DNA of 13,435 bases from Selenomonadales bacterium (GCA_017390595.1 JAFPBC010000246.1:1-13435), one strand, 5' to 3'. Positions 1-7,332 are shown, counted from the first letter of the stretch. Translations and numbers: made by a program. Notes: generated by a model from the letters alone, not told the origin.

Positions 1-998
1 ACCGTATCTTCGATGCGGATCCCACCAAATCCAGGAATATAGATGCCCGGTTCTACGGTCACTACCATTCCGCTTTCCAACACCATCGGCTCTGCCTTGG
101 GCGACAATCTCGGCCATTCATGTATCTCCAATCCTACACCATGTCCGAGCCCATGCCCGAAGTTCTCGGCGTAGCCATGTTGTGTGATAACATATCTGGC
201 AGCCATATCGACGGCATTATTTTGCTTGCCTGCACAGACCGCGGCAAGACCGTTGAGTTGTGCATCAAGTACGATATGATACAATTCTTTTTGTTTTCGC
301 GACGCCTTACCGACACAGACCGTCCGCGTGATATCGGAATGATATCCACGATACACCGCGCCAAAATCCATCGTCACAAGTTCGCCTTCTTGGATGACTT
401 TGTCCGTTGCCGTACCATGGGGCAGCGAACCACGCACACCCGATGCTACGATCGTCGGAAAAGCAGGTCTTTCCGAGCCCAATTTCCGCATATGATACTC
501 AAGCTCCGCGGCAACTTCCATCTCTGTCATTCCCGCTTTGATGACGGAAAGCACCTCGGTAAAGGCTTGATCCGAGATACTGACGGCTTTTTTGATAAGC
601 TCGATCTCTGCTTCTTCTTTGATGGTACGAAGCGAATCAAGTTCCGTCGGCATCCATTCTCTGTCGGGAAGTTCTCTCGTGAGCGTAAGATACGTTTCAA
701 GCTGCATATGGTTTTGCTCAACAAGAATTTTGGAAGCACATTTTTTCAATACATCAACGACCTCTGCCATCAACGTACGTTCTTGCTTCACGATGACAAA
801 ACCTGTCGTTTCTTGCTCGGCTTGTTCCGTATAACGAAAATCCGTGATCAAGACAGCTTCTTCTTCGGTAATGACAAGTGCACCTTCGCCACCCGAAAAT
901 CCGCTGAAATACTGCATATTCTCAGGCTTCGTTACCAAAACACCGTCTGCACCGACCGTGACCATCTTCGCACGCAATCTCTGAAGTCCGATTTGCAT
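1..998 (-). CDS. pepP: Xaa-Pro aminopeptidase (M24 family), 3' end cut by window
   Basis: A cytosolic metallopeptidase that removes an N-terminal residue when proline is second. The reading frame starts at the ATG at 998 and stays open to base 1, giving 332 codons; the C-terminus lies off the window, so no stop is seen. The N-terminal creatinase-like domain is about residues 1-125 and the pita-bread catalytic domain follows. All five metal ligands of the family are visible: D211 (in MDFG), D222 (HSDIT), H286 (GHGLGHGVG), E316 (TVEPGIYIP) and E330 (IRIED). The ATG is one base after the aroQ stop and an AGAGGTG ribosome binding site lies inside the aroQ end, so the two are translationally close and co-transcribed. 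In many Firmicutes aroQ, pepP and efp are adjacent; efp could follow off the left edge, which is inference. Family assignment is firm; exact substrate range is not known from sequence. Confidence 0.93.
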   Translation of the reverse strand, partial: MQIGLQRLRAKMVTVGADGVLVTKPENMQYFSGFSGGEGALVITEEEAVLITDFRYTEQAEQETTGFVIVKQERTLMAEVVDVLKKCASKILVEQNHMQLETYLTLTRELPDREWMPTELDSLRTIKEEAEIELIKKAVSISDQAFTEVLSVIKAGMTEMEVAAELEYHMRKLGSERPAFPTIVASGVRGSLPHGTATDKVIQEGELVTMDFGAVYRGYHSDITRTVCVGKASRKQKELYHIVLDAQLNGLAAVCAGKQNNAVDMAARYVITQHGYAENFGHGLGHGVGLEIHEWPRLSPKAEPMVLESGMVVTVEPGIYIPGFGGIRIEDT

Positions 999-999
999 C

Positions 1000-1446
1000 T
1001 TATGCACCTCTTTCGATGATACGTTTCGCAGCCATGACCGCCAACAGATAGCTATCCGCACCAAATCCACAGATCTGGCCGACCACAACAGGTGCGATCA
1101 CCGAATGATGCCTAAATTCTTCACGCTTATGGATATTAGACAGATGTACTTCAATAGCAGGAACAGATACAGAAGCCAGTGCGTCGCGGATAGCGATGCT
1201 GTAATGTGTAAACGCACCTGCATTGAGAATGATAACTTGATATTTACCGTCTGCACCATGGATCTGCTCGATCAATTCACCTTCATAATTCGATTGACAA
1301 AAGTCCGCCGTCAATCCCTGTTCCTTGGCGAATGCTTCTATTTGACCATTGATATCGGCAAGTGTCGTATGCCCATATACCTCCGGCTCACGCTTACCGA
1401 GCAAGTTCAGATTCGGTCCATGCAAGACCAATAAGTTTTTTTCCAT
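1000..1446 (-). CDS. aroQ: 3-dehydroquinate dehydratase, type II
   Basis: Catalyses the third step of the shikimate pathway, 3-dehydroquinate to 3-dehydroshikimate, as a dodecameric cytosolic enzyme. The 148-residue protein is the usual length. It shows the N-terminal HGPNLNLLG motif (residues 9-17) with the active-site lid residues Arg19 and Tyr24, then SNYEGELIEQIHGA, the ILNAGAFTHYSIAIRDAL motif and the EVHLSNIHKREEFRHHS motif carrying the catalytic histidine. I chose the ATG at 1446 rather than the in-frame start at 1491 because the protein then begins MEKNLLVLHGPN as in the family; the extra 15 residues have no family character and would overlap the promoter region. The ribosome binding site is weak (GGGTGA about five bases upstream). 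It is the first gene after a good promoter at 1482-1510 and leads into pepP. Confidence 0.95.
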   Translation of the reverse strand: MEKNLLVLHGPNLNLLGKREPEVYGHTTLADINGQIEAFAKEQGLTADFCQSNYEGELIEQIHGADGKYQVIILNAGAFTHYSIAIRDALASVSVPAIEVHLSNIHKREEFRHHSVIAPVVVGQICGFGADSYLLAVMAAKRIIERGA

Positions 1447-1481
1447 ATCATTCACCCAATCAGTCAATAATAAGCCCTTAT

Positions 1482-1510
1482 ATTTTAGCATATTTTTTCC
1501 TATTTGACTA
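1482..1510 (-). promoter_or_regulatory. Promoter for aroQ-pepP (extended -10)
   Basis: Reading the minus strand, TAGTCA (1510-1505, 4/6 match to the -35 consensus) is followed by a 17-base spacer and TAAAAT (1487-1482, 5/6). The spacer ends in TGC, giving a TGn extended -10. Predicted transcription start is near 1475, about 30 bases before the aroQ ATG. It lies in the 81-base gap after the PBP stop; there is no convincing terminator hairpin in that gap, so read-through from the upstream operon is also possible. Confidence 0.65.
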
Positions 1511-1527
1511 GAAAAAACGTATTTCTT

Positions 1528-3117
1528 TTACTGAATTATTTCCATTATTTCGCGAAAGATCGGTGCGGCAACGCCTCCGCCCGATTTCCCTTCTTCTATC
1601 ATAACAGTACATACATAGTGCGGTGCTTGTCGTGGAAAGTATCCGCTGAACCATGCATGATTGATAGACTTCCCGTCAGACGTCTTTCTTCCCGTTTCCG
1701 CACTCCCCGTTTTCCCCGACACTTGTCCGCGTTTTGTTTGCGCCGCTTGACCTGTCCCATCGTCAACGGCAGATGCAAGCATATTCTGTACATCTCGAAC
1801 GACCCTCGCATCAAGAATACGATGTTGAGGATCTTTTTTCGCATTCAACAAAAGACGTGGCATGACATCATACCCGCCATTCGCTACGATAGCCATCATT
1901 TTCGTCACTTGCATCGGTGTCGCCAATAACTCCCCTTGCCCTATCGCAAGATTCGCAACTTCACCGATATATAGCGGTTCTCGCGGAAGATTGCCTGTTT
2001 CCTCCCCATAATATCCCGCTATCGTTTGTTCTCCGAATCCAACCCTTCTCGCCATATCGACAAGGCATGCTCCTCCGATCTTCGTTCCGACTTGAATGAA
2101 AACAGAATTGCTCGAATGTGCCATCGCCTCCGTCAACGTCAATTCACGACTGATATATCCCTCTTGATCATCCCATCCGTGAAAAGTGATCCCCGCCACC
2201 TCGATACGCCCTGCATCTTCCCATTTATCTCGCATCGTGACCTCCCCCGATGCCAGCCCTGCCATAGCAGTCACTACTTTAAATACCGACCCAAGCGCAA
2301 CAGGGTGAACGGCACGATTCAAAAACGGAGCATCCATAGCTGTCAGATGATCGGTTAATTCTCCCATACGAAATGTCGGACGCGACACCATCGCCAAAAC
2401 ATCTCCGTCGACACGCATCACAACGACCGCACCATGTACGCGATGCTTATCCATCACTTCTTCAATAGCTTTCTGCAGCTTCCAATCAAGCGTCAATGTC
2501 ACTCGTTTTTTCTCACGATCATTCGACATTCGATACGGCGCACCGCGAATAATATGCCCTGCACCGTCAGTCACAACTTGAACATACTCTTTCCCTCCGC
2601 CTCTGAGCATCGCATCACACATCTGCTCAACACCGCCGATACCGACACGTCCATTCTCCTGCACATATCCAAGTACATGCGAAACTTTCATCCGCGCATC
2701 ATATCGGTCATTCTTACGAAAAACGACTATTCCATTTACACGCAACGCCTGTCCGGATATGTTTTGGACCGACAAACAAAACGGAGCTCCCTTTTTGAGC
2801 ATCCGTTCAAGCTCATTTTTACTTCGCATCGTAAGCTCCGCCAAATATGATATCGCTGTTTCTCTATCATCTATATCCGATGGGAAGACTGCCACATAAG
2901 ACGATTCGTTCCGATTTGTGATACGCACACCGTTTCTGTCATAAAGCTCACCTCTCTCATACCCAAGCTCCGCACATATCAAATGAGCCTCTACACATTC
3001 TTCGGCAAGCGTCTCTCCCATATAAAGCGAAAGATATCCTACTCTTATCATTAAAAACATCAACGATCCTGCCAATATCATACGAATGATCGTCAGTCGT
3101 CCCAACAAAAAAGCCAC
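1528..3117 (-). CDS. Class B penicillin-binding protein (transpeptidase)
   Basis: A D,D-transpeptidase that cross-links peptidoglycan on the outer face of the membrane. The 529-residue protein has a short cytoplasmic start, one membrane segment at about residues 10-32, a dimerisation/pedestal domain (about 50-200) and a transpeptidase domain (about 210-529). The three active-site motifs are intact: SVFK at 277-280 with nucleophile Ser277, SSN at 335-337, and KTG at 469-471. There is no transglycosylase domain and no PASTA repeats, and it is shorter than typical FtsI, SpoVD or MrdA. The start is GTG at 3117 with a GAGGTG ribosome binding site five bases before it. It follows the U32 gene after 48 bases. 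In B. subtilis the class B protein PbpI (YrrR) sits further along the same locus, so this may be its positional counterpart; that is from gene order as I remember it, not from alignment. Confidence 0.93.
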   Translation of the reverse strand: MAFLLGRLTIIRMILAGSLMFLMIRVGYLSLYMGETLAEECVEAHLICAELGYERGELYDRNGVRITNRNESSYVAVFPSDIDDRETAISYLAELTMRSKNELERMLKKGAPFCLSVQNISGQALRVNGIVVFRKNDRYDARMKVSHVLGYVQENGRVGIGGVEQMCDAMLRGGGKEYVQVVTDGAGHIIRGAPYRMSNDREKKRVTLTLDWKLQKAIEEVMDKHRVHGAVVVMRVDGDVLAMVSRPTFRMGELTDHLTAMDAPFLNRAVHPVALGSVFKVVTAMAGLASGEVTMRDKWEDAGRIEVAGITFHGWDDQEGYISRELTLTEAMAHSSNSVFIQVGTKIGGACLVDMARRVGFGEQTIAGYYGEETGNLPREPLYIGEVANLAIGQGELLATPMQVTKMMAIVANGGYDVMPRLLLNAKKDPQHRILDARVVRDVQNMLASAVDDGTGQAAQTKRGQVSGKTGSAETGRKTSDGKSINHAWFSGYFPRQAPHYVCTVMIEEGKSGGGVAAPIFREIMEIIQ

Positions 3118-3165
3118 ACTATCACCTCGCGGGAATAGTATGGCTTATTCTTATCATTTCCTTGC

Positions 3166-4392
3166 CTATTTCTTTTTGCACGCACGACGGATCATCGCGA
3201 ACGGTTCAACCGGTCTGTCAAACTTGATGCGAACGATCTGCTGCGGATGCGGCGCAACGGCGATCTCTTCTCCGTTTTCATCAAACATTGTCGTCAACAC
3301 CTGCGTAAATGTTTCATTGTTCGGTTGGAATACTTCGATCGTCTCGCCAACTTTCATATTATTACGCTGTTCCACAGTTGCGTATCCATCTGCATCCGTT
3401 GCCGTTTTTACCAGACCAACAAAATCATGCGTCTGCTGATACGAAGAAGTACCGTATATCTGATCTTCTTCTGTCGTCTTATGCTCATAGAAGCCTTCTG
3501 TGTAATCACGATGCGATACCTTGAGAAGCTCATCAAGCCACTCTTGTTTCGGCTGATATCCTTGCGGATCGGCAAAATATGCATCAATGGCACGACGGTA
3601 TGCATTGACAACAGTCGCTACATAATGAACGCTCTTCATACGGCCTTCGATCTTGAAGCTGTCGATACCGCACGCAATAAGCTCGGGCAATCGGTCAAAG
3701 AGACACAAGTCTTTGGAATTGAAGATATACGTTCCGTTATCATCTTCCATAATGGGGAAAAACTCATTCGGACGTTTTTCCTCAACGAGATTGTATTTCC
3801 AACGGCACGGCTGAGCACATTGTCCGCGATTCGAATCACGCTGCGTCAAATAGTTACTGAGAAGGCAACGACCCGAATACGAGATGCACATCGCACCATG
3901 TACGAACACTTCCAATTCAGCTTTACAGCTGCGACGGATCTCCGTCATCTCACGCAGGGACAACTCACGCGCCAAAACGACTCGCGACGCACCGAGGTCT
4001 TCCCAAAAACGTACCGACGACCAGTTGGTAGAATTCGCTTGTGTGCTGATATGGATCGGCATATCAGGGATCGTGTCCTGCACCATACGGAATACACCCG
4101 GATCGGCAACGATAACACCATCAACACCGCAATTACGAATACTGCGCAAATAACGCGGAAGCTCTATCAAGTCCGAATTATGCGGGTACATATTTACTGT
4201 TACATAGACTTTTTTCCCCATACGATGCGCGAACTGTACCGCTTCTGCCATCTCTACCAACGTAAAATTATCACTAAATGCACGCAGGCCAAACTGCTTG
4301 CCTGCCAAAAACACCGCATCCGCACCATAGATACATGCCATTTTCAATTTTTCCATATTTCCAGCAGGTGCCAACAACTCAGGCTTTTTCAC
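3166..4392 (-). CDS. trhP: Peptidase U32 family protein, likely tRNA hydroxylation protein TrhP
   Basis: Members of this branch (E. coli TrhP/YegQ, B. subtilis YrrN/YrrO) are not proteases; they make 5-hydroxyuridine at position 34 of several tRNAs, using prephenate-linked chemistry and an iron-sulphur cluster. The protein opens with KPELLAPAGN and carries the U32 signature EVFVHGAMCISYSGRCLLS (about residues 161-179). Counting from the GTG start, Cys169, Cys176, Cys192 and Cys230 align by position with the four cluster ligands known from U32 relatives; Cys196 is also nearby. FKIEGRMKS and a C-terminal beta domain follow. I place the start at GTG 4392 (408 residues) because AGGAGG at 4406-4401 is then eight bases away; the in-frame TTG at 4398 would be only two bases from it. 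The gene right upstream encodes the probable partner methyltransferase TrmR, which supports the tRNA role. B. subtilis has two such U32 genes here, this window one. Confidence 0.88.
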   Translation of the reverse strand: MKKPELLAPAGNMEKLKMACIYGADAVFLAGKQFGLRAFSDNFTLVEMAEAVQFAHRMGKKVYVTVNMYPHNSDLIELPRYLRSIRNCGVDGVIVADPGVFRMVQDTIPDMPIHISTQANSTNWSSVRFWEDLGASRVVLARELSLREMTEIRRSCKAELEVFVHGAMCISYSGRCLLSNYLTQRDSNRGQCAQPCRWKYNLVEEKRPNEFFPIMEDDNGTYIFNSKDLCLFDRLPELIACGIDSFKIEGRMKSVHYVATVVNAYRRAIDAYFADPQGYQPKQEWLDELLKVSHRDYTEGFYEHKTTEEDQIYGTSSYQQTHDFVGLVKTATDADGYATVEQRNNMKVGETIEVFQPNNETFTQVLTTMFDENGEEIAVAPHPQQIVRIKFDRPVEPFAMIRRACKKK

Positions 4393-4428
4393 AAACAAAT
4401 CCTCCTATCTGTCATGCGGATATCCGCA

Positions 4429-5025
4429 TCATATCTTCTTATATTTACAGATCGCTATCCCATCACCTTCGGGATAGACCATAACTTCATACTGTGGTTT
4501 CTCATCAAGCATCGCAAGGAACTGTCTCAGACGATTCACGATCGTACGGAATCTGCGCGGTACTTCACATTGCTCGTCCATCACATATCCGCGGAACAAT
4601 ACATTGTCAGCCGCAATGGCAGCACCATCGGCCAATCTCGCCTCGATCGCATCAAGATATCGTTCATACTGTCCTTTCGCCGCATCGATGAATACAAAAT
4701 CATACGTATCGGTAAGTGTCGGTAAGACTTCTGCCGCATCCCCGCGCAAAACAGTGATCGCGTCAGCATACGGACTGCGTGCGATATATGCTTCCGCAAG
4801 GTCGGCACGTTCATCAGATAACTCTATCGTCGTAATACGTCCGCCTTCACCCAGACATTCGGCCATACGAAGCGCCGAATAGCCGATTGCCGTACCGACC
4901 TCCAGAATATGAAGAGGCTTCTTCTCCATCGCTTCACGAAGAAGGATATCTGCAGCCTCGGCCTTGATGATCGGCACATTATATTCTTGTGCATATGCTT
5001 CCATTTCACACAACAATTTCTTCAT
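4429..5025 (-). CDS. trmR: SAM-dependent O-methyltransferase, likely tRNA 5-hydroxyuridine methyltransferase TrmR
   Basis: Predicted to methylate 5-hydroxyuridine-34 of tRNA to 5-methoxyuridine with S-adenosylmethionine, as shown for B. subtilis TrmR (YrrM). The 198-residue protein has the class I Rossmann methyltransferase core of the O-methyltransferase family 3: motif I LEVGTAIGYS (41-50), acidic residue E68 after strand 2, GDAAEVLP (95-102), FIDAAKGQY (112-120) and ADNVLFRG (139-146), whose Asp and Asn are metal-binding positions in the family. The ATG directly abuts the mltG stop, with GAGAGGG inside the mltG end as ribosome binding site, so translation is probably coupled. The N-terminus is somewhat shorter than YrrM as I remember it. 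The catechol-O-methyltransferase-like fold alone would not fix the substrate; the adjacent U32 gene does most of the work in this call. Confidence 0.88.
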   Translation of the reverse strand: MKKLLCEMEAYAQEYNVPIIKAEAADILLREAMEKKPLHILEVGTAIGYSALRMAECLGEGGRITTIELSDERADLAEAYIARSPYADAITVLRGDAAEVLPTLTDTYDFVFIDAAKGQYERYLDAIEARLADGAAIAADNVLFRGYVMDEQCEVPRRFRTIVNRLRQFLAMLDEKPQYEVMVYPEGDGIAICKYKKI

Positions 5026-6033
5026 TTATTCCCTCTCGATTCGTTCGATATTATTCATATGATCGGTATACGTTTTGCCAAAATGATGATGTCCGTCTTT
5101 GTCCGCAACAAAATACAAATAATCGTTGTCATCGGGATGAAGCACCGCTTGAAGAGACTTGTCCCCGATACAACCGATCGGTCCCGGCGGAAGGCCCGCA
5201 TGCATATAAGTATTATACGGAGACGATATCTGCGTATCCTTGATCGTCAATACAGGACGTACTTTTTCAAGAATATATTGTACTGTCGCGCACGACTGAA
5301 GCGGCATCCCTTTTTTCATACGATTGAGGAATACACGTGCGATCACAGGACGTTCTTCGTCATAGCGCGCTTCTCGTTCAACGATAGAAGCTAAAATAAC
5401 GACTTCACTTACGGATAATCCCGTTTTTTCGATCTGTGCGCGAATCTCGGGCGTCAGCTTGTCATCAAAATGTTTGACAAGCATCTCAAGGATCTGTGCT
5501 TCTGTATGATCAGGCGAAAATTCATATGTATCGGGATAGATAAATCCTTCCGCAGAATATTTACGCGCAAAATTGCTCGTTGGTTTCATATAATCATACG
5601 GTTCATAATTTTCGGCAAGTCGTTTAAACTCATCTCCGTTTTTTCCATGCTTTTCAATAAGCTCTGCTATCTGTCTGATCGTATATCCTTCGGGAATCGT
5701 GATGCGATTCGATATGACTGCGCCATGTCCATTCAAAGAAGAAGCTACTTCAAACATCGACATATCAGTACGGATCAAATACTCCCCTGCTTCCAACTTG
5801 CTGTCAAGCTGCGTCAACTTCGACCAAACGCGAAATGCCGTCGCACTATGTATCAGTCTTTTTTCTTCCAATAACATTGCGATATCATTGGCACTCATAC
5901 CTTGACTGATCTTCAAATAGACCGTATCGCTGCCCGTATTGGCAACAGGTCTTGTCATAGAATAAACAAACGCACCCATAACGACAAGCAAAATCACCAG
6001 TACGATCAAAATATATCGAAGTACTTTATTCAT
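5026..6033 (-). CDS. mltG: Endolytic murein transglycosylase MltG
   Basis: Cuts nascent glycan strands at the membrane and so sets peptidoglycan chain length. The 335-residue protein has a membrane anchor at about residues 6-26, a LysM-like small domain (about 37-105), and the YceG catalytic domain. The catalytic glutamate sits in ASIVERE at E219, matching E218 of the E. coli enzyme; the late motifs SPYNTY (271-276) and GLPPGPIGCIG (280-290) are intact. Start is the ATG at 6033 with AGGTGG about ten bases upstream. It is the first gene of the unit mltG-trmR-trhP-pbp and is preceded by a promoter and a structured leader. A strong terminator at 6204-6234 separates it from DUF1292. Confidence 0.95.
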   Translation of the reverse strand: MNKVLRYILIVLVILLVVMGAFVYSMTRPVANTGSDTVYLKISQGMSANDIAMLLEEKRLIHSATAFRVWSKLTQLDSKLEAGEYLIRTDMSMFEVASSLNGHGAVISNRITIPEGYTIRQIAELIEKHGKNGDEFKRLAENYEPYDYMKPTSNFARKYSAEGFIYPDTYEFSPDHTEAQILEMLVKHFDDKLTPEIRAQIEKTGLSVSEVVILASIVEREARYDEERPVIARVFLNRMKKGMPLQSCATVQYILEKVRPVLTIKDTQISSPYNTYMHAGLPPGPIGCIGDKSLQAVLHPDDNDYLYFVADKDGHHHFGKTYTDHMNNIERIERE

Positions 6034-6083
6034 AAAAACACTGCCACCTCAATAAAACAAATTACATGATCCAATGATCGCAC

Positions 6084-6135
6084 GCGTGCTTCGGCACGCA
6101 CAGTAAAACGAGAAGTCTTATAACCCAAGACTTCT
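6084..6135 (-). promoter_or_regulatory. Two hairpins in the mltG leader
   Basis: On the minus-strand transcript the leader would start with a 9-bp perfect inverted repeat (arms 6135-6127 and 6119-6111, 7-base loop) followed after 11 bases by a 6-bp GC-rich hairpin (arms 6099-6094 and 6089-6084) with a CGAA loop. The first stem is followed by CGTTTTAC, too short a T run for a confident terminator; the second has no T run. If the promoter at 6143-6171 is right, the first hairpin is at the very 5' end of the message. Role unknown: attenuation, message stability or simple spacer are all possible. Confidence 0.5.
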
Positions 6136-6142
6136 TGCGATT

Positions 6143-6171
6143 ATTATATTATATCATATCTGCGACAACAA
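6143..6171 (-). promoter_or_regulatory. Promoter for mltG operon
   Basis: On the minus strand TTGTTG (6171-6166, 3/6) is 17 bases from TATAAT (6148-6143, perfect). A second overlapping TATAAT lies at 6153-6148, but it has a poorer -35. Predicted start is near 6136, leaving a leader of about 100 bases before the mltG ATG. The upstream operon ends at the terminator at 6204-6234, so an own promoter is needed here. Confidence 0.6.
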
Positions 6172-6203
6172 TTCGACAATGATTTTATCATCTGTTTTAA
6201 CAC

Positions 6204-6234
6204 AAAAAAAAGAGTGAACCACTCGGCTCACTCT
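6204..6234 (-). terminator. Intrinsic terminator after DUF1292 gene
   Basis: On the minus strand a 7-bp stem (AGAGTGA with TCACTCT, arms 6234-6228 and 6217-6211) with a GC pair extension in the loop is followed by a run of seven Ts (6210-6204). It lies 27 bases after the DUF1292 stop and closes that transcript before the mltG promoter. Confidence 0.85.
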
Positions 6235-6260
6235 CATTTTGACTAAGTACGACAGAATTC

Positions 6261-6581
6261 TTATTCAGCGTCTTCTTCGATAATTTTGTTGTATTCTTCG
6301 CAAACCATATCGAATTCTTCATCCGTCGGGTCAACGTATACTTCTTCACCGTCTTCATCAACGTCGATACGTGCTACGAATACATCGTTGTTCACTTCTG
6401 CATGGCAACCGCAGTTGCAAGTATCTTCTTCTTCGATAGATACGAGGATAGCGAATTTTTTGTTACCGATCGGAATCATAACTTCTTCTCTGTAATAGAA
6501 TTCGTTGCCTTCTTCATCTGTCATAATAACGACTAAATCGCCGTCTTCTTGTTCTTGTACCAAGTTTTTTTCGTCTGCCAT
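6261..6581 (-). CDS. DUF1292 (YrzB-like) acidic protein with a CxCxCH cluster
   Basis: A 106-residue, strongly acidic cytosolic protein of unknown function. The family is recognised by the pattern of short beta strands around ITDEEGNE(F/Y)-like and LVSIEE segments, an acidic D-DGEE-Y stretch and the C-terminal DEEFDMVCEEYNKIIEE helix, and by its fixed place between RuvX and MltG in Firmicutes. Unusual here is the tight cluster C55-N-C57-G-C59-H60 in the middle, plus Cys94, which could bind a metal ion; that is inference. Start is the ATG at 6581 with GAGGTG six bases upstream; the in-frame start at 6737 is rejected because it would run back through the end of ruvX. It has its own promoter and its own terminator, so it can be expressed alone. 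Confidence 0.88.
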   Translation of the reverse strand: MADEKNLVQEQEDGDLVVIMTDEEGNEFYYREEVMIPIGNKKFAILVSIEEEDTCNCGCHAEVNNDVFVARIDVDEDGEEVYVDPTDEEFDMVCEEYNKIIEEDAE

Positions 6582-6612
6582 AATAAGCACCTCATTTGTA
6601 TTTATTGTGTTC

Positions 6613-6641
6613 ATTTTATCGAATGACAGGTATTCTGTCAA
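6613..6641 (-). promoter_or_regulatory. Promoter for DUF1292 gene
   Basis: On the minus strand a perfect TTGACA (6641-6636) is 17 bases from TAAAAT (6618-6613, 5/6). Predicted start is near 6606, about 25 bases before the ATG. It sits in the 73-base gap after ruvX. Confidence 0.8.
6624..6640. promoter_or_regulatory. Inverted repeat over the -35 region: candidate operator
   Basis: TGACAG, five bases, CTGTCA: a perfect 6-bp dyad that covers five bases of the -35 element and part of the spacer of the DUF1292 promoter. The position is that of a classic repressor site. No regulator is encoded nearby and I do not recognise the motif as a specific factor's site. Confidence 0.4.
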
Positions 6642-6654
6642 GTGATAATCTTTC

Positions 6655-7065
6655 TCAAATGCTATCGAGATAGCCTTGCAAAATAAAAACTGCCGCCATC
6701 TTATCGATGACTTTTTTTCGTTTGGCACGGCTGACATCTGCCGCGATCAATGATTTTTGTGCAGCGACCGTCGATAACCGTTCGTCCCAAAGACGGATCG
6801 TAATATTCGGCACAACTTTTTCAAGTTCCGCACAGAATGCTTTAGTAAACTCACCACGCGGACCGATCGTGCCGTTCATATTTTTCGGAAAACCGACAAC
6901 GATCATGCTGACTTCATATTCGGCAATGATCTCTTGAAGACGTGCCAGATCAAGTTCAAGTGTTTTGCGACGGATCGTTTCAACACCTTGCGCCGTCATC
7001 TTCAGAGCATCGCTGACAGCCACACCGATCGTGCGATCACCAACATCTAATCCAAGTATTCTCAT
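6655..7065 (-). CDS. ruvX: Putative pre-16S rRNA nuclease / Holliday junction resolvase-like RuvX (YqgF)
   Basis: A 136-residue RNase H-fold protein. E. coli YqgF is implicated in trimming the 5' end of 16S rRNA; a resolvase role has also been proposed. Family motifs are intact: GLDVGDRTIGVAVSD at 5-19 with catalytic Asp7, VVGFPKNMNGT (56-66), LWDERLST with Glu95, and IDKMAAVFILQGYLD with Asp121. The ATG at 7065 has AGGAG seven bases upstream and is 15 bases after the IreB-like gene, so the two form one transcript. Length and motifs fit the family closely. Confidence 0.95.
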   Translation of the reverse strand: MRILGLDVGDRTIGVAVSDALKMTAQGVETIRRKTLELDLARLQEIIAEYEVSMIVVGFPKNMNGTIGPRGEFTKAFCAELEKVVPNITIRLWDERLSTVAAQKSLIAADVSRAKRKKVIDKMAAVFILQGYLDSI

Positions 7066-7080
7066 CCGTATCTCCTACTA

Positions 7081-7332
7081 TTATTTTTTGATATATGCGC
7101 GAACAAGTTCTTCCAAGAGCTCATCGCGTTCCAAGCTGCGCACTTTACTTCTCGCACCGTCATGGCTGGTAATATAAGTAGGATCGCCGGACAATAAGTA
7201 CCCAACGAACTGGCTGATCGGATCGTATCCTTTCGCCTCCATCGCTTGACACGCACCATGAATAACACGCGCCGCTACATTGATCTCCTTGTCGGGTTTT
7301 CGAAACATCATCGTTTCGTCAATATTGGGCAT
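7081..7332 (-). CDS. IreB family regulatory phosphoprotein (UPF0297/DUF965)
   Basis: An 83-residue cytosolic protein. In Enterococcus faecalis IreB is phosphorylated by the PASTA kinase IreK and acts against cephalosporin resistance; the B. subtilis relative is YrzL. The N-terminus MPNIDETMMFRKPDKE matches the family, with Thr7 in the place of a phosphorylated Thr of IreB. The ending SRDELLEELVRAYIKK-like helix (here SLERDELLEELVRAYIKK) and the central GDPTYITSHDGAR segment are typical. I chose ATG 7332 because AGGAGG is seven bases upstream; the in-frame longer version from 7371 adds residues encoded across the ribosome binding site. No Ser/Thr kinase is in the window, so the link to kinase signalling is by family only. 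Confidence 0.92.
   Translation of the reverse strand: MPNIDETMMFRKPDKEINVAARVIHGACQAMEAKGYDPISQFVGYLLSGDPTYITSHDGARSKVRSLERDELLEELVRAYIKK

Noticed and set aside
120..1019. A 299-codon plus-strand frame opposite pepP
   Set aside because: The minus-strand frame has all five metal ligands of M24 peptidases, so the plus-strand frame is its shadow.
3247..4725. A 492-codon plus-strand frame opposite the U32 and methyltransferase genes
   Set aside because: It spans two well-supported minus-strand genes and the gap between them, has no ribosome binding site I can see and its product looks like an antisense translation (many Ile, Arg, His, Cys).
6081..6135. The two hairpins upstream of mltG as a terminator pair
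   Set aside because: The second has no T run and the first only four Ts after two other bases; a much better terminator for the upstream gene lies at 6204-6234.
6261..6737. Longer version of the DUF1292 protein starting at 6737
   Set aside because: It would overlap the end of ruvX by over 80 bases and its first 52 residues are out-of-frame ruvX and promoter sequence. The ATG at 6581 has a good ribosome binding site.
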